64,000 nt of DNA from Aralia elata (Eukaryota; Streptophyta; Magnoliopsida; Apiales; Araliaceae): positions 77,922,406-77,986,405 of the forward strand of contig CM068377.1 of the NCBI GenBank assembly GCA_034770075.1, given 5' to 3'. Position numbers and translations under genes: made by a program. Below, in pieces: positions 42,678-55,359 of this stretch. Below the pieces are notes generated by a model. The model made no database searches. It saw nothing but the letters and a program-made list of their open reading frames with translations, and was not told the origin of the DNA. Every line of letters begins with the position of its first letter. Position 1 is the stretch's first letter.

Positions 42678-45600
42678 TGTAACGACCGGGAATTTTAGAT
42701 TTGTCTTATAATTCGAACTTTGAATATTAATGAATATATTATATTTTTATTAATATTATTTTTGTGTTGCACGTTTAAAGGTTGTGTGATAACCTAGATT
42801 TAATGAACGCATAAATTTTATGAGTTGTAGCTTCGTATAAGTGAATAAATTGATTTTGCGCAATATTGCTAAATCACTATTCACGGACACGCTTCCCAAG
42901 GCACTATTCATGCCAGATATTTTTTCATCTTTTTCGATGTTGAATAATTTAGCTAATGCGTGTATGCGAACGAATAATTTTTCCGAGCGTCGAAAATTTT
43001 ATTTGAGCTGATACGTGATTTTATCCGTATCCAAAATGTATATTATGGGTATTCCGAATAAATGGACAAATCCAATAATAATTATTTTTACCCATCCCAA
43101 TATTTATGGTAATACCCATTTTAATTATGGGTAGAGTTATTGAGCAAATTGGGTACAAAAGTGGGAGTTTTTGGATATATTTTTGGTGTATTTGTGTATT
43201 TATTTTTGTATGTTACTCCAAGAGGGAACCAACCAACCATTTTGGATCAATCAAATGAGGGAGTAGCGAGAGTGGTCGGGCAAGCCTTGCATTTGTTAGA
43301 CAAATGTATTGAGCAACTAAGTGCTCCATTTCATCCCTCCTGAAGCCACTCCCTCCACTTCTTCCAATCCATTCCTTCTCTCCCATTCCATCTGTCGAAA
43401 ATAGAAGGGAAGAGAGAGAGAGAGGGAGAGAGAGTTCAGTAGGAAGAAGAAGGAGAAAGCACACGGGTGGAGGCGGAAGAGAAGCCAAGAAAGAAAGAAA
43501 CACTCAAAGGCAAGCCTAGCTGAGCTTTTTAGCATCAAGAAAGGATTTGCAGAGGTAAACAAGCAACCACAATCCGTTTCAGTTGATTTTTGTGGAGTTT
43601 TTCAAGTTTTTCTTAGTTTTGAGCTCTTAAGCTTGTGGGTCGGATTTATGGCAATTCTTTATGTTGTTGTTTGTTCTAGATGTTTGTAAATATTTTTAAG
43701 AGGTTATGTAAGCCATTAATAACATCAAAGTGGAACAAAAATGGAACAAATCCGTACCTTGGCTTAATGGAGCAAGAACAATGGACAAAACATGGACTTT
43801 GGACGTTCGGACCATTTTAGAGGACTGTAAAGCTATGATTCCATGTTTGATAATTTTATTTGTTGTTATGGTATTGTATTCCATGGGTTACGAAACTAAC
43901 CTAGTTGGAATGGAGTAAAAAGATGTTAAAACGAAGATTTGGTGTTGATTTTGGTGAAGAACACCAAGAACACGAAAATAGTGTAATAACTTTGTACTTT
44001 GATCAAAGATTTGGACTTGTTAATGTTTATGGGTGCTTTTGAATTTTTGGTATGTTGTAGCCCCCGCATAAGTTAGGAGTCCATAGAGTCCGAAACGGAC
44101 CAATTTGAACGTGTATTGAAGGAGATATGAAGATCAGAGTGAGAGGAGGTTGGAATCACGACCTGGGAAAACCCCAACAGATTCTAGGCAGTATGAATGG
44201 CATTGCGGCGTCGTTCATAAGGCTAAAATGGGCGCTGCGGGCGTGTCAGGCGCAGACGTGCCCGAGTGGGCTATTTTGACCTCCTGTAGTAAAATAAGCA
44301 TAACTTTCTCATATGAACTCGAATTTGGTTAATTCAAGATGATCCGAAACGAGAAAGAGTAGACCTACAACTTTAGTTCTTTAGGTTTTTCAATTTGAGG
44401 TCTATAGCATGGCCTAAATTGGTCATTTATAGGACTGATATGTAATTGGGGGCAATCGGAGGGTGTCAGGCATGCGCGTAAGCACATGTAATGTTCCCGA
44501 TAATGTAAAATGTTGTTCTAAGTTTTAAAACATGAATGTTATGGATTATAATGATACTCATCATTAATCAATGATTATTAGATAAATCGAATGGGCATGT
44601 TAAGCGTACACAAATGTGTGTTGCTTGGGCATTCAGATAGGCAAGGTTGGCGTACGGACGTGCAAGCGTTGTAACGCAGTAACTAGTGTGTATAATCTTG
44701 TTTAATATTATGTTTCTTATAAGAATGAAACATTATATAGCAGTATAAACCATTATTTGGTATCTAGTATGTGACTAATTGTTATGTGAATATGTACTTA
44801 ATTGTGTAGGATATTAAGGAACGTGTGTTGTAATATTGTAGCAGGCGCACTAGGCAAGTTCTTCTTTAACCCTTGTCTAACCCTTGTGTTAGGCAAGTTT
44901 CCTAACTCGTACAACTTTTATTATTATGCGAGTCTATTCTTTTGAATTACAAGTTTCTTAAACTTACTCAACTTTTATAATTGGGCAAGTTTCCTATCTT
45001 ATACGAATGTTGTATATTGGGCATGTTTTCTTTTCTTACCCTAATGCAAATTATTATTGAGTAGGTTCTATCTTACTTGATTTATTTTATTGAGCAAGTA
45101 TTCTATATTATTGCAAGTTTTCTAACTCAGACACGAGTTATTACTTTCAAATGATATTAGTGGATTAATTATTATCAATTATTCCACATCAGAAATAATT
45201 ATTGATATTCGCACTTTGTGCACTTGAATTCATGATTTGTTGTTGGGCTGTGAAATACTTAAGTTCTTTATTTCGTGAACTGTTTAAGGAATAGTCTACG
45301 CCATTTATTTCGGCTAGACATATGTAGGTTAATATTTGTAAAAGCTATCCAAACCAGTAGTTGGTACGGATTCTTAGACTGAGAGCAACCCTTATTAGGG
45401 GATTTTAATGTGTCGGTTATTCGATGCAGTCAGAGTTAAATGTTATGCATATACATAGGGTACGAGAGGCTGATCCCCTCGAGTACTACTGACAGGGCCA
45501 AGCGTTTAAAAGGGTCAGTTGAATGACTGATCCTTTGGCCAAAAGTTCACGGTCTATTAGATCACTCAGCAGTAAATAATCAATATTCATTTCTTCATTT

Positions 45601-46042
45601 AAACTTTGATTATATTGTCAGCTATTTCTTTAATGTTCTTAAATTGTCGAATTATGCGATTATTATTCTCATTCATTCATGATATATCTTTTCATTTATT
45701 TTAAACTTGCTGAGAAAAATAGTTGCTCACCCTTGCTATATCATGAACCTATTGTAGTTAAGCCGGAGAGTTCCAAAGCGAACAAAGGCAAATGAAAGCT
45801 TAAGGACTAGTTATTTGTACTATCCTGTTATGTAATCGTGGAATCGTTTTGTATTATTAATGTATTCCGTGATATATTTATTTAAGGTTATAGACCTTGG
45901 GACCGTAGTAAACCTTTTGTAATGAACAACATATGTTTATTTATTCCGCATTAGTTAATTTATGTTGTTTAGAGGTGTATGGATGTACTTTATCGTGAGT
46001 ACCAGATTCAAGGTATTGGTACCTGAATTTGGGGGTGTTACA
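42678..46042 (+). repeat. F1 5' LTR (copy c)
   Basis: 3,365 bp from TGTAACGACCGGGAATTTTA to GGGGGTGTTACA, next to a primer-binding site. It has the common F1 blocks, a purine-rich GAGAGAGAGAGGGAGAGAGAG stretch in its middle (about 43412), GC-rich words (44205-44263) and the GCAAGTTTCCTA array (44853-45125). The hairpin-like AACCCTTATTAGGGGATT is at 45391-45408. Confidence 0.93.
44205..44263 (+). repeat. GC-rich word region in F1 LTR c
   Basis: TGCGGCGTCG (about 44204), GGGCGCTGCGGGCG (44230) and AGGCGCAGACGTGCCCG (about 44248). Arms are looser than in the other copies: TGCG pairs with CGCA and GGGC with GCCC. The region sits directly before the conserved block 44286-44315. Confidence 0.65.
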
Positions 46043-46045
46043 GGT

Positions 46046-46057
46046 TGGTATCAGAGC
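46046..46057 (+). other. Primer-binding site of F1 copy c
   Basis: TGGTATCAGAGC, three bases after the LTR end, complementary to the 3' end of initiator tRNA-Met. Confidence 0.93.
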
Positions 46058-47441
46058 TTTAGGTTATAAACTTTAGGAATGCGAAACCTAGGTTATAACC
46101 TTAGAAGAAAATTCATATAGAGTTATTTTTTTGGTAGAAATTTATTATGATCTTAGAATTGAGGATTTGGATTATACGTTGGTGTTATTAAGCTTGTGGA
46201 TAATTTGAGGAATGTGTATTGATGAGATAATATGGTAAAGTGAAGACCATTAAGTATGGATGATCCATTGTAAACTGGAGTTATCGATATTTGAGGTAAT
46301 TAGATTAATCATTTGATGTTATGGATCAATTTTGTGGCTATTTATTATATAAGATATTGGAGTGATGTTATATGGAGTTCTTTATGATGAAAAAAGGATA
46401 TCTTAGAATCTATTGGGTTAAGGTTTGCAAGAAGGAAATGATTGATTCGATAAATAATGAATATATCGATATTTTAAGGTGTTAGTTAAGTTATTAAGCT
46501 TTATTGTGGAATGCCAGGTGAGACAAAGGTAATGGACTCATAAAGAGTTGTTAAGCAAAAGTTGAGAGTATTGAGATGAAATATATTATATGCAAAATTT
46601 TGAAGAGATGACTGAGGCAATTTAGATTGTTTTGATGATTAAAAGGAGAGACAACGAAGAGAATATAAGAAATGAACCGAGGGTAGATCTAGTGTCTGAT
46701 CTGGAAAAAGTATCTAGAGATGGAACTTGACGATGAGATAATGAAAATCCCCAAGGAGGATTAATTAGAGCCCGATATAAGGAATAGATGGAGGAAATGA
46801 AAGAAAGAAAGGTTAAGTCTGAGAGTTATAAGACCTTAGTGAGTCATAATGAATGAAGAATAGTCAATCTCTTTCTCAACTCGAATCTTAAGTTCTGCGG
46901 CTTTCATCATTGATGAGCACCTGCGCTAATAAGCAATGTATATGTATAGGTATATCTATGCGTGTAAGAAATGTGAATCTCAGCTTTTGTACAACTAGAA
47001 ATATATCTGTTGTAAGTCCCAACTTTGTGTAAGTTGTAAAGTACTTATGTGAATCCCATCTTGTTGTTAGTAACAGAGGGATAAGTGGATGGCAGGAATG
47101 CTATATGATGCAAGTAGTACGAGGTACTAAGATGAGTTTATTAGTATTTATTAAAGGTGCCTTGAGGTGATATGATGATGATACATCCCCACTTTCCAGA
47201 TCTGGGGGAATATAGTTCTTATTAATCCCATCTTTTGTGTCTTAATGGGATAGTTAACATTTATAAAAATATGCCGGTATTATAAGTGTTTGACACACTA
47301 AGGGGTGTATGAATATAAATGTGATATTATTATTACATGTTTGATTGTGATCGATTTGTGCTTTAACTCTTAAGTGATAACATCAGTAGAATGTTGTAGG
47401 GCACACGAGGGGTTTATGTAAGGTTTTGTTTAGAACAAACA
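46058..47441 (+). other. Untranslated leader of F1 copy c
   Basis: About 1.4 kb, AT-rich, with no frame I would call coding. The small acidic ORF seen upstream of gag in copy d (58828-59031) is not recognisable here. Confidence 0.6.
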
Positions 47442-48180
47442 ATGTCGTCAAGGAAACAACCCGATACACGAGGGTGGAAGAGTCGGTGAATAACGAGTAG
47501 GGTCAGACAGACCCCAAGAGGATTTTTGCGAACTTGTTAGAGGAAGCGATGCAAGGTAGACCAACCGTTGCGGTTGATCAGCCAGGAAGTCACATGGCGA
47601 ACTTTACGGATTTCAAATTAGTAGGACCACTGGAGTTTCGTGGGAATACGGATCCAGGTAAAGCCCAGACATGGGTAGAAGAAATGGAGAAAGTTTTCAA
47701 GGTCGCAAGAGTGACCGAGGAACATAAGACTTCGTTTGCCACTTTCATGGGGAAGGGTGAGGAAAATTACTGGTGGAAGGTGAATAGAAGCTGAACTGGG
47801 GAAGGCACGATTGTGTGGGCTCGTTTTAAGGAGCTGTTTTTTGAAAATCACTTTCCAGAAAGCATGCAGACAAGTATAGAGATAAAGTTCTTGGAACTGA
47901 AGCAAGATGATATGTCGGTAGCAGAGTACGCAACGAAGTTTAACGAACTAGCTAGGTTTGCTCCACACCAAGTGGACACCGAAGCTAGGAGGGCGAAAAG
48001 ATTTGAGCAAGGGTTGAAACCCTGGGTTTACAACAAGGTGGCAGTATTGCAAACCAACAATTTTTCCACACTTCTTGAGAAGGCTCTTATCGCCGTAGGA
48101 GGAAATGAAGCATTGACAAAGCATAACCAGGAGCAGGAAAAAAAAGAAAGAAAAGCTACGAGGGGCACAAGGATGGGAAC
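47442..48180 (+). pseudogene. F1 copy c gag (frameshifted)
   Basis: ATG 47442 opens a short frame that stops after 15 codons. Open pieces follow at 47534-47794 (MANFTDFKLVGPLEFRG, then WVEEMEKVFKVARV) and from 47813 (WARFKELFFENHFPES, then DMSVAEYATKFNELARFAPH). This is the retrotransposon gag domain of Tekay-type chromoviruses. The zinc knuckles expected after about 48160 are missing, because a deletion joins the gag tail to the end of the protease. Confidence 0.85.
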
Positions 48181-48330
48181 AACGGAGGAAGTAACTCCAA
48201 TAAGAGGATGTAAACTGAGCGTAGATTTAATTTCGATACTACTAGAAGAATTTGATGTAATTATTGGAATGGATTGGTTGTCTAGCTACGGGTTGTATAT
48301 GTTATCTGGCTCATATGGTTGATACTTAGA
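48181..48330 (+). pseudogene. F1 copy c protease remnant
   Basis: The frame from gag runs directly into LLEEFDVIIGMDWLSSYG, the last strand of the protease, so about 170 codons present in copy d (two zinc knuckles and the catalytic DSG loop) are gone. Nothing catalytic remains. Confidence 0.8.
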
Positions 48331-48344
48331 GAATAAGGGGTGAG

Positions 48345-49732
48345 GTGGGTCAAATACCGGTTGTAAGGGAATTTCCAGATGTTTGCCTAGATGAGTTACT
48401 GGGTTTACCACCGGATAGAGAAGTGGAATTTGTGATCGATTCGGTACCGGGAACTGCATCGATCTCAAAGGCACCGTACAGGATGGCACCGATAGAGATG
48501 AAAGAACTGATGGTTCAACTGCAGGAGCTGCTAGATAAAGGGTATATTCGTCCAAGTGTATCTCCATGGGGAGCACTAGTGCTGTTTGTAAAGAAGAAAG
48601 ACAGATCGCTGAGGCTTTGTATCGACTATCGAAAGTTGAACAAAGTCACGATTAAGAACAAGTACCCATTGCCCAGGATAGACGATCTTTTCGATCAACT
48701 GAAGGGAGCGAAGTACTTTTCAAAGATTAACTTGAGGACGGGGTATCACCAGCTGAAGGTGAGAAAATAGGACATATCGAAGAGAACATTCAGAACTGGA
48801 TATGGACATTTTAAGTTTTTTTTTTTGTTATGTCGTTTGGGCTGACAAACGCGCCAGTAGCATTTATGGACATGATGAACAGAGTGTTCAAGCAATACCT
48901 AGATAAATTTGTTGTCGTTTTCATTGATGACATCCTAGTCTACTCGAAAACGAAGGAGGAACACGTCAAACATTTGAGGATAGCCCTGGAAACGCTGAGA
49001 AGGGAGAAGCTATATGCAAAGTTTTCCAAGTGTGAATTTTGGCTACAAAGGGTGCAATTTTTGGGGCACGTAATTGACAAAGATGGTGTATCAGTGGATC
49101 CTGCGAAGGTAGAAGCAGTAATAAACTGGGAACAGTCGAAGACGCTGACAGAAGTCTAAAGTTTCTTGGGATTAGTGGGTTACTATCGAAGATTTATTCA
49201 GAACTTTTCGAAGATAGCGACGCCGTTGATAAATTTGACAAGGAAGACTGTGAAGTTTTAGTGGACGGACAAGTGCGAAGAGAGTTCCTTAGAGTTAAAG
49301 AAGAAATTTAGTGAAGCACCTGTGTTATCATTACCGGATAATGCAGGGGGATTTGTGGTGTACAGTGATGCATCACACAAAGGCCTTGGGTGCGTATTGA
49401 TGCAACATGGGAAGGTCATTACGTACGCATCATGGCAGCTGAAGGACTATGAGAAGGGGTATCCGACTCATGATCTGGAACTAGCAGCAGTGGTATTTGC
49501 TCTAAAGATTTGGAGGCACTATCTGTATGGAGAGAAGTGTGAAATATACACGGACCACAAAAGTCTGAAGTATATCTTCACTCAGAAAGAGCTAAATATG
49601 AGGCAGCGGCGATGGTTAAAGTTGATCAAGGACTATGATTGTAAAATTTTGTACCATCATGGTAAAGCCAATGTAGTAGCTGATGCTCTAAGCAGGAAGG
49701 GCATAGATAAGTTGATGATGCTGACAGCTTAA
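48345..49732 (+). pseudogene. F1 copy c reverse transcriptase and RNase H (decayed)
   Basis: RT blocks in order: PDREVEFVIDS, SVSPWGALVLFVKKKD, LCIDYRKLNKV, motif A KINLRTGYHQL where the catalytic Asp is Asn, MSFGLTNAPVAF, and VVFIDDILVYS with both Asp. Breaks are a TAG at 48768-48770, a T-run near 48815-48828 that shifts the frame, and stops near 49157 and 49258. RNase H (49322-49732) is open: VVYSDASHKGLGCVLMQH, LELAAVVFAL, YTDHKSLKYIF and VVADALSRKG. The loss of motif A Asp alone would inactivate the enzyme. Confidence 0.9.
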
Positions 49733-49759
49733 AAAGAACTAATAAAGGACATAGAAAGA

Positions 49760-50165
49760 TTGGAGTTGGAAATCAAGTATCCAAAAGATGCAAATGAGAA
49801 ACTGTTCGCAGTAGAGGCAAGTTCGACTTTATTAGACAGGGTAAAAGAGGCCCAAGGGAAGGATGATGATTGTGTTGCCATAAGAGAGCGAATCTCGGAA
49901 GAAGAGGATTTGAAGTACAAAATTGATAACACGGGACTGCTAAGATTTGAAGGAAGGATCTGGATACCGATGGTTCCAGATTTAAGGGAAGAGATTCTGC
50001 AGGAAGCTCATTCTATAAGATATTCGATACACCCTGGTAGTACCAAGATGTATCAGAATTTGCGCCAACACTTCTGGTGGCCGAACATGAAGAGGGAGGT
50101 TGCGAAATATGTTGGACGGTGTTTAACACGTCAGAGAGTAAAAGCAGAACATCAGAAACTGGGTA
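49760..50165 (+). pseudogene. F1 copy c integrase N-terminal part
   Basis: An open piece covers the connection region and the integrase zinc domain: HPGSTKMYQNLRQHFWWPNM, then CLTRQRVKAEHQK. The second Cys of the usual CxxC is Arg (copy d keeps CLTCQ). It is cut at 50165 by copy d, and the frame continues at 63001. Confidence 0.88.
50161..50165. repeat. Target-site duplication, left copy (GGGTA)
   Basis: GGGTA precedes the LTR; GGGTG follows the other LTR at 63001-63005. One base differs, most simply a mutation after insertion. The integrase frame is continuous when the insertion is disregarded. Confidence 0.82.
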
Positions 50166-53100
50166 TGTGATGCCCCCAAATCTGGGGTCTCTTTACCCAC
50201 AGATTCAGTGCTCACGGTACTACACATGCATCGTCTATTCTACCCATTCATCATCAACATAAGGACAGAAATATAATTACCAAATATTACAAAACGTCTT
50301 ACTCTACATATCCCAAGTTCTAAGACCTTAACATGAATACATAACATCTTAGGATAATTAATACAATCCAGAATGATCACTCATTCCTAACATAAACTAT
50401 TATAAAAGCGGATATGATATAATATCCTCTACTCGGTAACTTTTCCCTTGCCTTTATCCTTGCGGGAACTCTCCGCTTGCACTGGCTTAGCTGAAAGCAC
50501 GTAATTTAAAGCAAGAATGAGCATTCAATTGCTCAACAAGTATAACATTTAAATAACAATAACATCAAAAATCATTCTTCCAGTTCTATAACTGAACAAT
50601 AGTTGAGAACACATTTTGAATAAATAGGAACAATGATAAGGTATTCCTTTACATCATGAACATTTCTAAGCAACATACTGAGTGGTCAAATGACCTTAAA
50701 CTTTCTTCTTTCATCAAAGGGTCTAATAATTTTATAACTATAAACCGAACATTTTTTCTCTGGGCATTTTGGGGGATCAACCTATCATACCCTATATTAT
50801 ACAACATCTATTTAAATGTCTAAGCGTCAAGTCATCACACATATAGGGTCAATCGGTATTACCGACCATAAATAATTCCCTAATAGTAGGGTTGTTCTTC
50901 TCAGCTTTACATTAAGGAAATCCAAGTCAACAATTTGATTGGATAGCTACAATAAATATCAACAATATCTTGATGAATCATTCTTAAATTAACAAAACAA
51001 TTCAATATAAGTCTAGCCGAAACAATTGGCTTAGACAACCAGCTCAAAAGTTCATGGAATATAGAACTTTAAAGCTTCAAAAACATGCATTATAGCATAA
51101 CTGGATATCTCGAATAATAGGAAGAATACTTGCACAATAATGATTTGTGAAAGCTTAGAATTTATATAATATCGTAAACGCTCACAATATATAAGTGTTG
51201 TACGATTTAAGAAGCTTGCTCAAATATAAATTGAGTATGGTTAGAGTACTTGTATTCAATATATAAAGACTGAAGTGAGGGAACTTTCATATTCATAATA
51301 AACTCGCACAATATATAAAAGTTGTATGAGTTAGGAAACTTGCCTCGAGCGTCTGCTACAGAATTATAAGACACTTCCTTCAAATATCCTACACATTTAA
51401 GTGTATAAAGATACTACAATTAGTCGCATAATCAACGCTTAATATCGCTTGCGTAACTTCTAACTCATCATTCATTAATGTTAAGCATCATTATAAATCA
51501 TAATGTTCATCTTATATAACTTAGAACGACATCTTTCATCATCGGAAGCATTACACGTTGCATACGCATGTCCGACACCCTCTATATGCATAAAGTCACC
51601 AAACTGCCAAATTTTGAATTTGAACCAGGCAACAAATCTTAATTCTTAATAGTGGAAGTTGTAGGTCTACTCCTTAGCTTTCCGGATCATCTTGAATCAT
51701 CCAAATCGGAATTCGTATGAGAAAGTTATGCTCATTTTACTAAAGAGTGCCGAAGTTATCCAGACTCTGCGATTTTTCCACTCTACGATGGCTGAGACCA
51801 CTCTACGATGCCACTCTGCGACTGCACTCTACGATGGCCGAGACAACTCTACGACCTGCACTCTATGATGGTCGAGACAACTTTACGACGTGAACTCTAC
51901 GATGGTCGAGACAACTCTACGACCTGAACTCTACGATGGTCGAGGCAACTCTACGACTTGAACACTACGATGGTCGAGACAACTCTACGACCTGACTCTA
52001 CAATGGTCGAGACATCTCTACGACCTGACTCTACGATGGTTAAGACAACTCTATGACCTTAACTTTATGATGGTCGAAAAAACTCTACGACCTGACTCTA
52101 CGATGGTGGAGACAACTCTACGACCTGCTTTTGACAAGTTCGTAGCACCTTTTTCCTCACATCGTAACTTCTTCATTTTAAGCCGGAATTAGTCCGTTTT
52201 TGAGGCTATGGAAAGCTAGTAGCATGAACTACAACGTATCCAAAAATCATAAATTTTTAGGTTCTCTAACTAGTCGAAATAGTGGCTCCAAAGAGCCAAG
52301 TCGAACTCATTTTCTACGTTCTTGACACATTTTCTCAAAATCGCTATAACTCCTTCATCGGGAGTCGGAATGAGGTGATTCCAAAGCCCATGGTTCGTAA
52401 CTTAATGTACTATAACTACCCAAAAGCTCAAAATTTATTAAATAAAACATTAATACCAGAAATTGATACAATGGTCATTATTCATACGTTCTTCATTTCT
52501 AAACATGTTTTACAAAAACTCTTACTACAAATTCGTTTTAAACCCTTTTTACTCCATTCCAACTGGGATATTCTCATAACCCATGGAAGTATAGTACCAT
52601 AGCAACCACCAATGATTTCAAACATGATAGATAACTACAATAGTCCTCTAAATCCGTCCATAACAGTTCACAGTCCATTTTCTTTCAAGTCCTTCATCCT
52701 TTAAGCATAGGGTTCGGATTTCTTTCCGTTTCGTTCCACTTTGATGTTATTAATGGCTTACATAACCTCTTAACAACATTATTACTCGCTCATATATAAC
52801 AAATAACAACCACAACAATAATATCCCAACCAAACATGAGGCTTAAAAGGAAATACGAAAGTTAAAGGTTTCAAGACTTACTTCTTGGTTTTCTCCTTCT
52901 TGGATGCTAGAACTTCTTCTGGAGCTTTGCTAGAACCTCTTTTCTTCTTTCTTGGGTACTCCCAAACTTTTCCTTCAAGTTTTAGCTCTCACCCACTTCT
53001 TTCTCTCTCTATAATATTAAAGCTTTTTAATGGTAGGAATGAAGAAGGTAAAGATGGTATTGTATGAATCCTTCCTCCTTCTTCAAGCTATCACCAAGCT

Positions 53101-53929
53101 TTCTTCTTCCTTTTCTCTGCAAATTGCTCTCTTCTCACTTGCAAGAAAACTAAGCTTTGGAATAAGGAACCAACAGATGGAATGTCTTGGAGGAGATGGG
53201 TTTCTATTAATAAGCTTCTTGAAATTATTTTTGAGATGAATGTTGGCATTATGGGACTCTCAAGACATGGAGCTCATCAAATGGTCATCTGCCGAACATT
53301 CCCACTCTTGCTCAATTCCTATTGGTTCATGGCATTACCTTGTCTCCTTATTCTCCCTCATTTCCCAAACAAAGCATTCTTTTATTTAATTAAAATACAA
53401 TTACTCCCACCCATTTGGTCTCTCTCTCTCTACCCACTACCCGTATACTCCCTCCTTAATAACCAAATTAGCCCCTCTACTAAATAATCACATGGGTCAT
53501 ACAAATGGTTGGGTCATGGGTAAAAGTAATGGTTCTTGGGTTGGGCCATTTATTAGGATCACCCATAATAAATATTTGGGCTACCAATTAAATCACCATT
53601 GAGCTCCAATAAATAAATCTAACACTTGAAAATAATTATCACTTTGTATACACGCTCTAACAAAATTAATAGCCTTCGAAAAATGTAAAGAAATATTCGA
53701 GCGTAAATAATGTTCGAGAATAGTAACTCGTAAAATAGTGATTTTGCGACATAACGCGAAAATCAAATTATCCGCTTACGCGAAACTTGCTACACGTAAA
53801 ATTCATGCGTTCCCATAATCTAGGTTATAATGTAACATTGAAACACATCACACAAAATAAAAATTTAATATATTCCATAATATTAATAAATCTAAATTAC
53901 AAAGGTATACACGATTCGCGATCGTTACA
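50166..53929 (-). repeat. F1 3' LTR of copy d
   Basis: 3,764 bp, TGTGATGCCCCCAAATC at one end and GCGATCGTTACA at the other. It pairs with 59258-63000. It holds the ACTCTACGA tandem array (51779-52130). Overlapping plus-strand frames at 53030-53487 are matched by a single 155-codon frame in the other LTR (62087-62554); they read against the element, have no domain and are not called genes. Confidence 0.93.
51779..52130 (-). repeat. Tandem array of ACTCTACGA words in the copy d 3' LTR
   Basis: About ten units of 33-36 bp, each made of two half-units that share ACTCTACGA: one continues TGGTCGAGACA, the other CCTGA. In sense orientation the word is TCGTAGAGT. Single-base variants occur throughout (CTTTACGA, CTCTATGA, CTCTACAA). 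The array lies beside the conserved F1 block (51714-51745), the address that holds other words in other F1 elements. Confidence 0.95.
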
Positions 53930-53948
53930 TCCTCCCCTCCTTATAAGG
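53930..53948 (-). other. Polypurine tract of F1 copy d
   Basis: The minus strand reads CCTTATAAGGAGGGGAGGA directly before the 3' LTR. Confidence 0.88.
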
Positions 53949-53976
53949 ATTTTGTCCCCAGAATCACCGTACAAGG

Positions 53977-54180
53977 TTAAACAAAAAGTTGAGGGTAATT
54001 CTCTCTCATTATATCTTCGAGTTCCCACGTAGCTTCTTCGACATTGTGGTTCCTCCATATCACCTTTACAGAAGGTATAATTTTGTTTCTTAAAACTTGC
54101 TCTTTCTTGTCAACTATTTGAACTGGAACTTCCTTATACGACAAATCTTTTTCAACTTGTAAGGGTTCATACTCTATCAC
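53977..54180 (-). pseudogene. F1 copy d chromodomain-like integrase tail
   Basis: Open piece with DLSYKEVPVQIVDKKEQV, then VKVIWRNHNVEEATWELED and YPQLF. It matches the F2 tail (26073-26393) nearly residue for residue. A stop separates it from the integrase C-terminus at 54205. In chromoviruses this domain reads histone marks and guides integration. Confidence 0.88.
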
Positions 54181-54204
54181 ATGCTTATAGTCTGGTTTAT
54201 AGGG

Positions 54205-55293
54205 TCATAATACTGACACATGAAACACGTTATGAATGTGTTCCATCTCGGGAGGTAAGGCTACCTCGTAAGTCACTTCTCCAACACGTCTTAACACTTC
54301 AAAGGGTCCAATAAACCTCGAACTCAGCTTTCCCTTCTTCCCGAATCGTATATTCCCCTTCCAAGGAAACACTTTTAAAAATATGTGACTACCGACATCG
54401 AAGTCTCTCGTCTGGCGATGCTGACCTGCATACTTCTTTTGTCGGTCTTGGGCTGTAACTAATCTTGCTCTTATCACTTTTACAATTTTCGCTGTTTATT
54501 GTACCAATTCTGGTCCCAGCAATTGACGTTCTCCTACTTCATCCCAGCACAGTGGCGTCCTGCACTTTCTTCCATACAACGCTTCGTAAGGTGGCATGCC
54601 TATACTTGCGTGGTAACTGTTGTTGTATACAAACTCTACCAACGGTAAGTGATCATCCCAATTTCCTTTGAAATCCATGACATAAGCTCTCAGCATATCT
54701 TCCAACGTTTGAATTGTCCTTTCACTTTGCCCATCAGTCTGAGGGTGATACGCCGTGCTCAACCTTAATTGCGTTCCCATACACTCCTGTAAGCTTTTCC
54801 AAAAATTTGATGTGAAACGCGGGTCTCGATCTGACACAATCGATACCGGTACTTCATGCCTTGATACAATTTCTTTGACATATAGCTTCGCCAATTGATC
54901 CAGATTAAACCTAATCTTGATCGACAAAAAATGTGCTGACTTTGACAATCGATCCACGATAACCCATATTGCGTCATAACCTTTATGAGTAGCTGGAAGA
55001 CCTACCACGAAATCAATCGTAATATGCTCCTATTTCCATTCTGGTATCTCTAGGGGTTGTAACAGACCACTGGGTCTTTGATGTTCTGCTTTAATCTTTT
55101 GACAAGTTAGACACTTTGCAACACACTCTGCAACTTCCCGTTCCATATTTGGCCACCAAAAATATTGTCGAAGATCTTGATACATTTTTGTGCTTCCCGG
55201 GTGAATTAAAAATATCGAACTGTGAGCCTTTTGCAAAATTTCCTTTCTCACTTCTGGTACTGATGGTACCCAAATTCTTCCTTCAAATCTCAA
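54205..55293 (-). pseudogene. F1 copy d integrase (three pieces)
   Basis: Piece 55293-55030 holds the zinc domain with HPGSTKMYQDLRQYFWWPNM and CLTCQKIKAEH. A frame break follows, then piece 55008-54496 has the catalytic core: SIVSDRDPRFTSNFW (second Asp) and GQSERTIQTLEDM (Glu); the first Asp lies just upstream in the gap. A stop near 54495, then piece 54477-54205 has the GPF module (LSSRFIGPFEVLRRVGEV). The motifs are intact but the frame is not. Confidence 0.9.
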
Positions 55294-55359
55294 CAGTTCT
55301 TCGTTATCGAGTTTAAACTTAACTCCTTCCCCTTCAAAAATTCTTTTCCTTATCCTTTC

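Noticed and set aside
51779..52130. Centromeric or satellite DNA
   Set aside because: The short tandem array is confined to the two LTRs of one element and does not extend beyond them.
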